The notes under the pieces were generated by a model. The model was not told the origin of the DNA. It was given only the letters and a program-made list of their open reading frames with translations, and did no database searches. Positions 34,186 through 42,614 of a DNA stretch of 44,992 nucleotides are shown here, one piece after another. Within the stretch, counting starts at the first letter, position 1, and each line of letters begins with the position of its first letter. The position numbers and the translations under genes were made by a program. Source of the stretch: Methylotenera_A sp031379885 (lineage in GTDB: Bacteria > Pseudomonadota > Gammaproteobacteria > Burkholderiales > Methylophilaceae); contig JANNFN010000166.1 of the NCBI GenBank assembly GCA_031379885.1, positions 1-44,992 of the forward strand. The letters are read 5' to 3'.

Positions 34186-34330
34186 GGCCGTATCCTTATT
34201 AGTGGTTATTTTAATATACTCACTATTTATTACGGCATTTTGATGAAAATATTTAGGATGAACTTTTTGCTTTAAAGCAAAGTCGAAAATATGTATTACC
34301 ATGAATCAACTTTAAGAAAGAGGAATTGCT

Positions 34331-34552
34331 ATGAAAACCAAAAGTAATTTGGCAATGACAGCCGTAGCTGCAGCACTAATCCTAAGTTTAAGTGGCTGTA
34401 GTAACATGTCTACACGCGATAAAAATACCGCGATTGGTGCAGGCGTTGGTGCCGTTGCAGGAGCAGTGCTTACCGGGGGTAGTGGGTTTGGTACAGTTGG
34501 TGGTGCTGCAATTGGCGGTGTTATCGGCAACCAAATCGGTAAACACAGGTAA
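34331..34552 (+). CDS. Glycine-zipper lipoprotein (OsmB-like)
   Basis: Small outer-envelope lipoprotein of 73 residues. A signal peptide ends in the lipobox SLSGC, and the mature part is a glycine-zipper repeat: AIGAGVGAVAGAVLTGG and GTVGGAAIGGVIGNQIG. Enterobacterial OsmB, an osmotic- and stress-induced lipoprotein, has the same build and length, but many unrelated glycine-zipper proteins do too. AGAGGA precedes the ATG. It is monocistronic, with a hairpin just after it. Confidence 0.8.
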   Translation: MKTKSNLAMTAVAAALILSLSGCSNMSTRDKNTAIGAGVGAVAGAVLTGGSGFGTVGGAAIGGVIGNQIGKHR

Positions 34553-34561
34553 AATTTAAAT

Positions 34562-34588
34562 CGGGAGTATTGCCAAGGCATGCTCCCG
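34562..34588. terminator. Hairpin between the glycine-zipper gene and patD
   Basis: CGGGAG ... GCC-AA-GGC ... CTCCCG forms an interrupted stem in the 117-base convergent gap. The U-tract is poor on the plus strand and interrupted (ATTTAAATTTT) on the minus strand, so termination strength is uncertain. Confidence 0.45.
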
Positions 34589-34669
34589 TAAAGTTATGGG
34601 TTGTACTTTAATTTTAGTTCCGCTATTTCATAGCTTTGTTCTTGTTTAGTTCCGCTTACAGCTTCACCG

Positions 34670-36094
34670 TTATAATTTGACCATCACATGCCGTACGGCG
34701 CTGTAATCTTCAATCGCGTACATGGATAAATCTTTCCCATAGCCTGATTTTTTCATACCGCCGTGAGGCATTTCGGTTGTAAGCATAAAATGCGTGTTTA
34801 TCCAAGTGCAGCCATATTGCAGCTCGGCAGCAACTCGCATTGCGCGGCTAACATCTGATGTCCACACCGAGCTGGCAAGACCGTATTCTGAGTCATTTGC
34901 CCAGCCCACCACTTGCTCTTCGTCATCAAAACGGGTGATTGAAACTACAGGGCCGAACACTTCTTTGCAGACAATTTCATCCGTTTGTTTGGCACCTGCA
35001 ATAATGGTTGGTGCATAGAAAAAGCCATTGCCTGCATGCACTTTCCCGCCAGTGGTAATTTCAATATGTTTTTGCAAAGCAGCGCGCTCTACAAAGCCTG
35101 CTACGCGCTCACGCTGACGTGCTGAAATTAATGGCCCCATTTCAACGCCTTCTTCTTTTTGCATACCTACTTTAATGCTGGCAGCGGCTGAAGAGAGTTC
35201 AGCGACCAATTTCTCGTAGATTTTTTTGCCTGCGTAGATTCTGCATGCAGCAGTACAATCCTGGCCTGCATTGTAAAAGCCAAAAGTGCGCACACCCTCT
35301 ACCACGGAGGCTATATCTGCATCATCAAACACAATCACGGGCGCTTTGCCACCTAATTCTAGATGCGTACGTTTTACACTTTTAGCCGCGACATCCATGA
35401 TTTTTTGGCCAGTTGAAATGTCCCCGGTAATCGAAATCATCTTAATTGCAGGTTGCGAAATCATCGGTGCACCGACTGATTCACCCCGGCCGTTCAACAC
35501 ATTTACCACGCCTGCAGGGAAAATTTCAGCAATTAATTCAGCCAATTTAAGCGTCGTTAGAGGTGTCATTTCTGATGGTTTCAATACGATAGTGTTGCCT
35601 GCAGCCAAGGCTGGACCTAGTTTCCAAGCAGCCATCATGAGAGGATAGTTCCACGGTGCGATAGATGCGACTACACCTAATGGGTCGCGGCGAATCATAC
35701 TCGTGTGACCAGGTAAGTATTCACCTGCAAGGGAGCCCGTCATGTTTCGTACTGCGCCAGCAAAAAAGCGGAACACGTCAGCAACGGCTGGCAATTCGTC
35801 ATTCAGGGCGGCTAAGTATGGTTTACCGCAATTAAGTGATTCTAGCTCGGCAAGATCTTCTGCATTCGCATCTATCGCGTCAGCTAGCGCCAGTAGCATG
35901 CCTGCACGCTGGCTAGGTGTGGTTTTTTTCCAAGTTTTAAAAGCATTTTCCGCCGCTATAACTGCCGCTTCAATTTGTGCCATTGAGGCTTCAGCTACTT
36001 GTGTAATTTCTCCGCCAGTAGAAGGGTTCAGCACACTGATTGGAGCGCCTTCGCCTTTAACAAATTTGCCGTTAATCAATAATTGTGTTTGCAT
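34670..36094 (-). CDS. patD: Aldehyde dehydrogenase, gamma-aminobutyraldehyde dehydrogenase type
   Basis: NAD-dependent aldehyde dehydrogenase of 474 residues, exactly the length of E. coli PatD (YdcW) and very similar to it: AELESLNCGKP, GHTSMIRRDPLGVVASIAPW, base Glu246 in THLELGGKAPVIV, nucleophile Cys280 in YNAGQDCTAACRIYA. In E. coli patD closes the ydcSTUV operon and oxidises 4-aminobutanal from putrescine. Here the same transporter genes lie upstream, but eutA and a eutB-eutC fusion are placed between, so its substrate may be the aldehyde made by that lyase (acetaldehyde if ethanolamine is used). It is 76 bases after eutBC; the ribosome site is weak. Last gene of the operon. Confidence 0.9.
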   Translation of the reverse strand: MQTQLLINGKFVKGEGAPISVLNPSTGGEITQVAEASMAQIEAAVIAAENAFKTWKKTTPSQRAGMLLALADAIDANAEDLAELESLNCGKPYLAALNDELPAVADVFRFFAGAVRNMTGSLAGEYLPGHTSMIRRDPLGVVASIAPWNYPLMMAAWKLGPALAAGNTIVLKPSEMTPLTTLKLAELIAEIFPAGVVNVLNGRGESVGAPMISQPAIKMISITGDISTGQKIMDVAAKSVKRTHLELGGKAPVIVFDDADIASVVEGVRTFGFYNAGQDCTAACRIYAGKKIYEKLVAELSSAAASIKVGMQKEEGVEMGPLISARQRERVAGFVERAALQKHIEITTGGKVHAGNGFFYAPTIIAGAKQTDEIVCKEVFGPVVSITRFDDEEQVVGWANDSEYGLASSVWTSDVSRAMRVAAELQYGCTWINTHFMLTTEMPHGGMKKSGYGKDLSMYAIEDYSAVRHVMVKL

Positions 36095-36170
36095 TTTTTG
36101 ATCTCGCTTTATAAAAGTTATAGGTGTAATTTTTAATTGTAATCATCATTTTGTAAATACTACTCAAGTA

Positions 36171-38372
36171 TTACATCACTTCTTTTTGTAATAGATTTTC
36201 AAGTCTATTGCCAGCTGCTTGATACTGTAATATTTCAAATATTTTTTCTGCAATCACGCTACCAGCTTCGATTGCAGGCAATCCGCCAGAATAAATATTC
36301 GAAAGTACGCTGTACTCATATTGCATTTCTGTGTTGCCGCTAAATTTTGCGGCAGATTGTTGTGTCGCTTTATCCGCAAGCCGATACGCAAAATAAGCCG
36401 ACATACTGCGTGATGCTAGCGCATCGCCGCCTGGTCGCTCACCAATAAGCGTAACGACCAATTGCGCTTGCAATGCATCGCCGATGGATTCTGCCAATTT
36501 TACGCGGCCGAATGGCGCTAAAATGGGTTGGCCGGTTTTGAGTTTTCGGCTAATTAAACCATCCAATAATACTGGCAACAGTGCTGGAATATTGTGGTGA
36601 ATCGCTTCAGCGCTTAAGCCGTCAGAAATTACTATTTGTACGTCGCTATGCTCGGGTTTTAAGTTCGCCAAGACGCTGTCTTCAAGTTTGGTGCCGAGTT
36701 CGGCATCGTTTAAATGTTCGGCTTTATTGTGGGCGTTGGTGTGTAGTTCGCGCAATTTAATGTTGCCCAATTCGGCAGGACGTAAATCTGCATAAATCGC
36801 TTCACGGCCAACGGCTTGATTGGCCTTAACCAGCCTAGAGACCTTATTTGATGGGCGTGCACCTGCATTATCGAACCCGTAAATGGCTGGAACAGATTCT
36901 TGTAGACGCTGAAACTCACTTTTTGACTGGCAAAAAATTTCAGGCTTACCCCAATTTTCGCCACGTAAAATATTGCCATGGGTATCTTCAGTAAAAATGC
37001 CATGTGAAATAGCCCAAGTCAGGAATTCTGGCGCAGGCCGCAAATTATAAGTTTCGCGCAGGGTTTGGTCATCATGGCCGCTGGTATCGAAATATGCCAG
37101 CATGCGGTCAGCGCCAAGGTAAACATCCATAAAAAAGTTTGCACCAGCCGCAGTAAGTAATTCAGTAGCCATTTGCTGGCCTTCCAAGGTCACCTTTGAA
37201 TGTAAGGTATAGCAAGGCGCCATGCCCATTGCTAAGCCCATCAGCTTGGCCATGAAATGATCTTGCAGGCATGAATACATCATCTCATGATTATCCAAGT
37301 GCGTTTCTGGGCCAATAAATCCTGTGACATTATTCACCATAAATGGTGAATAGCGGCGCGCTAAGCCATAACACAGTGCCTCAGTCGTTGTCATGTCCAT
37401 GCCGTCGTGCTTGTTATAGGTAAGCTCACTACCTTGACCTGTTTCAAAATACATAAAATTTTCGGCAATATCTATGAGTGGACCATTTGTTTGCATGGTG
37501 CTGTAGGCATGGTCTAGCAATTCAACTGTCACATCAAATTCGTCGGTAAGCGTACGTTCTGTACCCGCTAAACTTTGAAACATAATCTCGACAGGGGCGC
37601 CTGCTTTTAAACATTCTAGCTGGGTTTTAATGTGAGATAGCACGCATATTTGGGTAGGCGCGCCAGTTTCTCGGCGGATTTTATCGAGATGATTGAGCGT
37701 TGCGCTAATGTTAGCGACGTTATCAATGGCGGGATTCAAGCCCAAAATCGCATCACCCGAACCCATACTTAAACCAGTGTAAAGTAGCATCGTAATACCA
37801 CTTAAACTATCAGTCGGATGATTGGGTTGCAAGCGCGAAGACAAGGTGCCCTGCAAGCCAACAACGGTGCGGGCCTTGGCAGATGCACCATTTTTAAGTT
37901 TTTTTGCTAAATAAACCAACTCATGTACATCTAAAAGCTTGGTGAGTGCTGCAACCATAACACCAGTGAGCGCAGTGCCGATTTCACGAATACGAGTTCC
38001 GTTAGATTTTAATAATTCGTCTTTTAATTCGCCCAAAGTGTGGTTTGCGATTGTCGCAAAAATCGCATGATTAATATCGTAATTGACTACCATGACACTA
38101 TCGACTTGGCCGTGAATATTAGTCAGAGGATTATCGTAAAAGTGCTGTAGTGTTAAGCTGGAAAGCATTATGCGCGCTGCTTCGCGCATAATTTCATTGC
38201 TTGCGGCTAACCCTGCTTTACGGTCACCTGCTTTGCTAATATCAGCCGCGCCAAGTACGTGTTTGAGATTGGTAAAAGTAAAGTCTCTGTCTAGCAAAGT
38301 GATGTTGTAAGGCAAAGAGACGCATGGTTCTGGAACCTTAATTTGCTCAATTTTGTTTAAAGTTTTTATCAT
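36171..38372 (-). CDS. Fused EutB-EutC adenosylcobalamin-dependent amino alcohol ammonia-lyase, divergent
   Basis: One chain of 733 residues joining both subunits of ethanolamine ammonia-lyase. Residues about 30-480 are EutB: SRLQPNHPTD with Arg180 and Gln182 (Arg160, Gln162 of the enterobacterial enzyme), Asn213 in GLNP, Phe265 in FQSLAG, Glu310 in YFETGQGS, Phe352 in GFIGPE. Residues about 495-733 are EutC: NAGARPS, VQIVISDGLSAEAI, VVTLIGERPGG, SNIYSGGLPAIEAGSV. Offsets to EutB are constant, which places Ala385 (MGMAPCYTLH) where the family has substrate-binding Asp362 (MGCDCCYTNH); the next stretch is also changed. Chemistry would be loss of ammonia from an amino alcohol to give an aldehyde, with ethanolamine the default but not certain. 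The start follows the eutA stop by 3 bases. Confidence 0.88.
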   Translation of the reverse strand: MIKTLNKIEQIKVPEPCVSLPYNITLLDRDFTFTNLKHVLGAADISKAGDRKAGLAASNEIMREAARIMLSSLTLQHFYDNPLTNIHGQVDSVMVVNYDINHAIFATIANHTLGELKDELLKSNGTRIREIGTALTGVMVAALTKLLDVHELVYLAKKLKNGASAKARTVVGLQGTLSSRLQPNHPTDSLSGITMLLYTGLSMGSGDAILGLNPAIDNVANISATLNHLDKIRRETGAPTQICVLSHIKTQLECLKAGAPVEIMFQSLAGTERTLTDEFDVTVELLDHAYSTMQTNGPLIDIAENFMYFETGQGSELTYNKHDGMDMTTTEALCYGLARRYSPFMVNNVTGFIGPETHLDNHEMMYSCLQDHFMAKLMGLAMGMAPCYTLHSKVTLEGQQMATELLTAAGANFFMDVYLGADRMLAYFDTSGHDDQTLRETYNLRPAPEFLTWAISHGIFTEDTHGNILRGENWGKPEIFCQSKSEFQRLQESVPAIYGFDNAGARPSNKVSRLVKANQAVGREAIYADLRPAELGNIKLRELHTNAHNKAEHLNDAELGTKLEDSVLANLKPEHSDVQIVISDGLSAEAIHHNIPALLPVLLDGLISRKLKTGQPILAPFGRVKLAESIGDALQAQLVVTLIGERPGGDALASRSMSAYFAYRLADKATQQSAAKFSGNTEMQYEYSVLSNIYSGGLPAIEAGSVIAEKIFEILQYQAAGNRLENLLQKEVM

Positions 38373-38375
38373 TTT

Positions 38376-39839
38376 TTAGTGTATGCCGAAAAATGAAACA
38401 GGAATCATTTGCTGATGTAAACGGCCAATATGCACAAAATGTGCATTACGTAGCGCCACTTCATCAATCACAATTAAATTGTACTGTGATTGGCCCCACT
38501 CGGAAACATAATTGCCTAAAGCTTTGCCAATATTGGTTTGCAGTAGAATGACTAATGGCTGATGTTGAGGGTATTCGCTTGTAGTTAAGCTATTTTTGAT
38601 GCTTTGCGCGAGCAATTTCACTTGATTGGGCGTATCAATATTTAGGTCAACAATTTGGATACAGGCACCATGTTGACGTTTAGCCGCTAGCACAAGCGCA
38701 TTGTGCCATTGCTCACTTGAGGCGTTAAGTGCCAGTTTAGCAATGATTGGCAAATCACGTAGCGGCAGGTAATCTGGTTTGGGCAAGTAAACGGTGTTGC
38801 CTGATATTTCAGTACTATGCAAAGTAAGTCCAACCACCGTGGCGCGACCTTTGTGTTCTGGGACGCAAGTTTTTAAATTAGCAGAAAGTATAGGCGAATT
38901 CACAATTGCTTTTGCCAAGTCAATACCAAAGTCACCAAAAAATGTAGTACTCGGGAGTATATTGTCGGAGATGTATTGGTAAATTAATTCGCCGACGCCA
39001 CCTGAAAAAGTAATGCTAGATTGCGTACTTGAAGCCAAGTGAATAGCCACTTGACAGTGTTTTTTTGGAATGGGTAATTTAAAAAAGTCATTAACACCCA
39101 AAACAATGGCTTCTAATGCACTGACATAAAAAGTGATTATTTTTGTGCATTCATCGGCTCTCAATGTTGCGCCGATGCCTTTATGGATATTTAAGGCATC
39201 AAGCAAAGCCATGCCATAGCTAGACATTGCGATTATTTGGTAGCTTCCAGGCACAAATTGAAAATGTCGCGCACCAATAAAATAACAGCCCGTTTCTAGC
39301 ACATCGCCATTCATGCCAAGTGCTACATTGGTTGTGCCGCCGCCAATATCAAGATTAATGATTGACGTATCTGCATGGTAACGACTTAGGGCGGAGCAGC
39401 TACCCATAAACGCGAGCCAGCTTTCTAAACAAGGATCATCTGCGGTGGCGATGACGCTATCGCCCATAATGCTTGTGATGAGCTGCGAGAGGGCTTTGGC
39501 ATTATCTGCTTGAGCCGCTAGTCCAGTAATCATGCTGCCGCCAGAAAATAGCGTGTTTACGGAAACTCCGCTTTGTTTCAGCCAGTCTTGAACCAACAAA
39601 GTAATCTCTGGCATGTTAATAGACCGCCCTAAGAACGGCGTCAATACTGGATCACAGCGGTACTCTATTTTAACTTCGCCAAGTTCCAAACGACCCGATG
39701 TACCGTGGCTAATTTGGGCGCTGACCACGAGTGCGCTGCTAGTGGTTGAGCCAAAATCTAGGCCCAGCAGAGTCACACGTTCGCCCGATTTGGCAGTGCT
39801 ATTTTTAAATGTAAGCGCCTTATCAACCAGCGTATTCAT
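38376..39839 (-). CDS. eutA: EutA-type ethanolamine ammonia-lyase reactivating factor
   Basis: Actin-like ATPase (487 residues) that exchanges damaged cobalamin in the lyase for fresh adenosylcobalamin. The phosphate loops of the fold are visible: LLGLDFGSTTSSALVV near the N-terminus and SIINLDIGGGTTNVALGM near residue 155, with a further glycine-rich ITFSGGVGELIY. The start at 39839 (MNTLVDKALTF) is preceded by GGGAAG and leaves only 1 base after the ydcV stop; the open frame extends 7 codons further but overlaps ydcV. It stands directly before its client enzyme. EutA is normally seen in microcompartment operons, and no shell genes are present here. Confidence 0.9.
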   Translation of the reverse strand: MNTLVDKALTFKNSTAKSGERVTLLGLDFGSTTSSALVVSAQISHGTSGRLELGEVKIEYRCDPVLTPFLGRSINMPEITLLVQDWLKQSGVSVNTLFSGGSMITGLAAQADNAKALSQLITSIMGDSVIATADDPCLESWLAFMGSCSALSRYHADTSIINLDIGGGTTNVALGMNGDVLETGCYFIGARHFQFVPGSYQIIAMSSYGMALLDALNIHKGIGATLRADECTKIITFYVSALEAIVLGVNDFFKLPIPKKHCQVAIHLASSTQSSITFSGGVGELIYQYISDNILPSTTFFGDFGIDLAKAIVNSPILSANLKTCVPEHKGRATVVGLTLHSTEISGNTVYLPKPDYLPLRDLPIIAKLALNASSEQWHNALVLAAKRQHGACIQIVDLNIDTPNQVKLLAQSIKNSLTTSEYPQHQPLVILLQTNIGKALGNYVSEWGQSQYNLIVIDEVALRNAHFVHIGRLHQQMIPVSFFGIH

Positions 39840-39840
39840 T

Positions 39841-40653
39841 TTACTTCCCGCTTCCCGCAATGCTTTCCGTGCCGCGGGTTAAATAATAAGCGGCAATAAT
39901 CGGTATTGCGGTAATCAGCATTACCATCATGGCGACAACATTGGTAATGGCCGCATCGCGCGGGCGCGCCAGTTGATTAAGTAACCAAATGGGTAGCGTG
40001 ACTTCATGGCCAGCAGTGAAAATCGTTACAATTAATTCATCGAACGAAAGCGCGAATGCTAGCAGCGCGCCTGCGAGCAAGGCGGTAGCTAGTTGTGGCA
40101 GAATAATGCGTCGAAAAGTGGTAAAGCCATCTGCGCCTAAATCCATCGAGGCTTCTACCAAACTGTGTGGCATGCGTCTAAAGCGCGCTACTACATTGTT
40201 GTAAATCATCACCACACAAAACGTGGCATGGCTGACGACTATCGTCCAAAAGCCAGGGTCTATTTCAAGTATATTCATGGCGCTTAATAACGCGATACCC
40301 GTGATAATACCTGGCAAAGCTATAGGCAAAATTAGCATGGTGGTAATTGCTTCTTTGCCAAAAAAGTTACGTCGATACAGCGCCGCAGCCGCCATGGTAC
40401 CCATGATGATGGCTAACAAAGTTGCCACGGTAGCCACTTTGAGCGATAACTCAATAGCGGACAGCACATCATCGCGTGCAAAGGCTGCACTAAACCACTT
40501 GAGCGTGAAGTAGGTATGATTGGCATCGCTCGCTACAAATGCGTTGATTAAAATAACTGCAATCGGGAAATGTAAAAACACTAGTCCGCCATAGGCAAGG
40601 GTTTTAAGCCAGACAGGGGCTTGATTATCCTTCTTCATTTGGTTAGAGCGCAT
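39841..40653 (-). CDS. ydcV: Polyamine-type ABC transporter permease (YdcV/PotC family)
   Basis: Inner-membrane permease of 270 residues with six predicted helices (LAYGGLVFLHFPIAVILINA, VATVATLLAIIMGTMAAAAL, LILPIALPGIITGIALLSA, and others) and the coupling loop EASMDLGADGFTTFRRIILP. I used the ATG at 40653 (MRSNQMKKDNQAP), which has AGGAG 6 bases upstream; the open frame extends 57 codons further inside ydcU with unrelated sequence. It overlaps the end of ydcU by 11 bases. Part of the same importer as the three genes upstream. Confidence 0.9.
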   Translation of the reverse strand: MRSNQMKKDNQAPVWLKTLAYGGLVFLHFPIAVILINAFVASDANHTYFTLKWFSAAFARDDVLSAIELSLKVATVATLLAIIMGTMAAAALYRRNFFGKEAITTMLILPIALPGIITGIALLSAMNILEIDPGFWTIVVSHATFCVVMIYNNVVARFRRMPHSLVEASMDLGADGFTTFRRIILPQLATALLAGALLAFALSFDELIVTIFTAGHEVTLPIWLLNQLARPRDAAITNVVAMMVMLITAIPIIAAYYLTRGTESIAGSGK

Positions 40654-41590
40654 CAAACGCTCCTGCACGTCTGGCGAGTGATAGGTAAACAAAGATGAGC
40701 ACAATCGGCACCACGGTAAATGCGGCCGCCAGCGGCATATTACCAATAGAGCCTTGCATGGTGTATACCATCGTCCCAATATACAAGCCACTCGGACCAA
40801 TAAGTTGCGGAATGATGTAATCACCTAATGTGAGCGAAAAAGTAAAAATAGAGCCTGCGACAACGCCAGGAAATACTAACGGAAAAAGTACCTTACGAAA
40901 AGTTTGCGCCGGTCTTGCTCCCAAATCAGCCGAGGCTTGTAGCAAATTAGCCGGCACGCGTTCCAATGCGGCTTGTATTGGCAAAATCATAAATGGTAGC
41001 CAGATGTAGGTGAATACCATAAATCGGCCTAAATTGGAGGTTGCGAGCGTGTTGCCGCCAACTGCAGGTAATTGCAATACATGATTTAATGCAGACGAAA
41101 ATCCTAAGTGATTGATACACCAGTACAAAATTCCTTGCTGAGATAAAATCACCGTCCAAGCATAGGTTTTAACAATATAGCTCGCCCACATCGGCAACAT
41201 GACCGCGATGTAGAAAAATCCTTTTTCGGCACGACTACCGTAGCGTGTCATGTAATAGGCAATAGGGAAGGCGATGCAAGCGCATGCAAGTGTCACCGCG
41301 ACCGCCATACTCAACGTGCGCAGGATAATATCAAGGTTGGTTGCATCAAATAACGCGCGGTAATTATCTAAGGTTAAGTCGTTTGAAACTGACATGCTAA
41401 AGCTATCAAACGTATAAAAGCTTTGCCACAGTAGAGCAAATAGTGAGCCTAAATAAACTACGCCAAACCATAATAGTGGTGGGGTGAGTAGCAAAAATAA
41501 GAAGAGATTATTTTTGCGATAAAGTGTATTACTTAGCCATCTAAATACTGGATTTGATGTTGTTGGGAGTGGGCTGGCTGTAGATTGCAT
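40643..41590 (-). CDS. ydcU: Polyamine-type ABC transporter permease (YdcU/PotB family)
   Basis: First permease of the importer, 315 residues. Hydrophobic segments include FLFLLLTPPLLWFGVVYLGS, AVAVTLACACIAFPIAYYMT, FMVFTYIWLPFMILPIQAAL and FTVVPIVLIFVYLSLA; the coupling loop is LQASADLGARPAQTFRKVLF (QASADLGARPAQTFRKVLFP region). It resembles PotB/YdcU and the permeases of related Fe3+ or opine transporters, but its neighbours settle the group. 13 bases separate it from the ATPase gene. Confidence 0.9.
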   Translation of the reverse strand: MQSTASPLPTTSNPVFRWLSNTLYRKNNLFLFLLLTPPLLWFGVVYLGSLFALLWQSFYTFDSFSMSVSNDLTLDNYRALFDATNLDIILRTLSMAVAVTLACACIAFPIAYYMTRYGSRAEKGFFYIAVMLPMWASYIVKTYAWTVILSQQGILYWCINHLGFSSALNHVLQLPAVGGNTLATSNLGRFMVFTYIWLPFMILPIQAALERVPANLLQASADLGARPAQTFRKVLFPLVFPGVVAGSIFTFSLTLGDYIIPQLIGPSGLYIGTMVYTMQGSIGNMPLAAAFTVVPIVLIFVYLSLARRAGAFDAL

Positions 41591-41603
41591 ATAAGGTCAA
41601 GAT

Positions 41604-42605
41604 TTACAGCATCACCATATGACTTCGAAGCCAGCAAAGTGCAATTTTTTGGCCGATCTTAGGTAGTTGCGCTTCGGTATTTTCTGTGTTGGAAAGCACT
41701 ATAGCTAACAGTTGACCATTGACGGCTACCTCTATTTTGCTGGTTGCGCCATGAAATTGCACGTCTGCTACTTCGCCAGTTACTGTGATGACGTTTTTGT
41801 GATTGTCATAAAGGCAAATATGTTCTGGGCGAATCGAGAATGGTTGATTGTTACCTGTGATTTGTTGTGCAAGATCGCCGCTGATGACATTCGATGTGCC
41901 GACAAAATCCGCAACAAAGCTTGTTTTTGGTTGTGTATATAAATTGCGCGGGCTATCAACCTGTTCGATTCTGCCCTTATTAAATACGGCTACGCGATCA
42001 GACATCGAAAGTGCTTCACCTTGGTCGTGCGTGACGTAAATAAAGGTAATGCCGAGTTTTTTGTGTAGGGTTTTGAGTTCTAACTGCATTTGTTCGCGCA
42101 ACTTTAAATCTAATGCACCTAGTGGTTCATCCAGCAATAAAACGCGCGGTTCATTCACCAAAGCTCTCGCCAATGCGACCCGCTGGCGTTGCCCGCCAGA
42201 AAGCTCTCCCGGCTTACGTTTGCCGTATTCGCCGAGTGCGACTAGCGCGAGTGCTTCTTGCGCGCGGCAAATACACGCGTCCTTTGCAACGCCTTTAACT
42301 TGTAAGCCGTAGGCAACATTGTCGAGCACGTTCATGTGCGGAAACAACGCATAATCTTGAAACACCGTGTTCACTTCGCGCTCGTATGGCGGTGTGCCTG
42401 CGGCTTCTTTGCCGAAAATCTTGATGCTGCCGTAGCTGGGTTGCTCAAACCCCGCGATTAAGCGTAAACAAGTGGTTTTGCCCGAGCCGCTTGGCCCGAG
42501 CATGGAGAAAAACTCACCTTCTGCAACCGAAATAGTCACATCATCAACCGCCTTTACGCTGCCGTAATGGCGACTGACCGCAGAAAACTCAACAGCTGCA
42601 ACCAT
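41604..42605 (-). CDS. ydcT: Polyamine-type ABC transporter ATP-binding protein (YdcT/PotA family)
   Basis: ATPase of the importer, 333 residues. It carries Walker A GPSGSGKTTCLRLIAGF, Q-loop TVFQDYALFPHM, signature LSGGQRQRVALARAL, Walker B RVLLLDEPLGALD, and a C-terminal TOBE domain from about residue 250 (FSIRPEHICLYDN, VQFHGATSKIEV). The family imports putrescine, spermidine and similar cations. It is 9 bases after the binding-protein gene. Confidence 0.92.
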   Translation of the reverse strand: MVAAVEFSAVSRHYGSVKAVDDVTISVAEGEFFSMLGPSGSGKTTCLRLIAGFEQPSYGSIKIFGKEAAGTPPYEREVNTVFQDYALFPHMNVLDNVAYGLQVKGVAKDACICRAQEALALVALGEYGKRKPGELSGGQRQRVALARALVNEPRVLLLDEPLGALDLKLREQMQLELKTLHKKLGITFIYVTHDQGEALSMSDRVAVFNKGRIEQVDSPRNLYTQPKTSFVADFVGTSNVISGDLAQQITGNNQPFSIRPEHICLYDNHKNVITVTGEVADVQFHGATSKIEVAVNGQLLAIVLSNTENTEAQLPKIGQKIALCWLRSHMVML

Positions 42606-42614
42606 AGGTTACAA

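Noticed and set aside
40654..40824. Longer ydcV start giving 327 residues
   Set aside because: It lies wholly inside ydcU and is rich in Cys, Arg and Trp unlike a permease N-terminus; the ATG at 40653 has a strong ribosome site.
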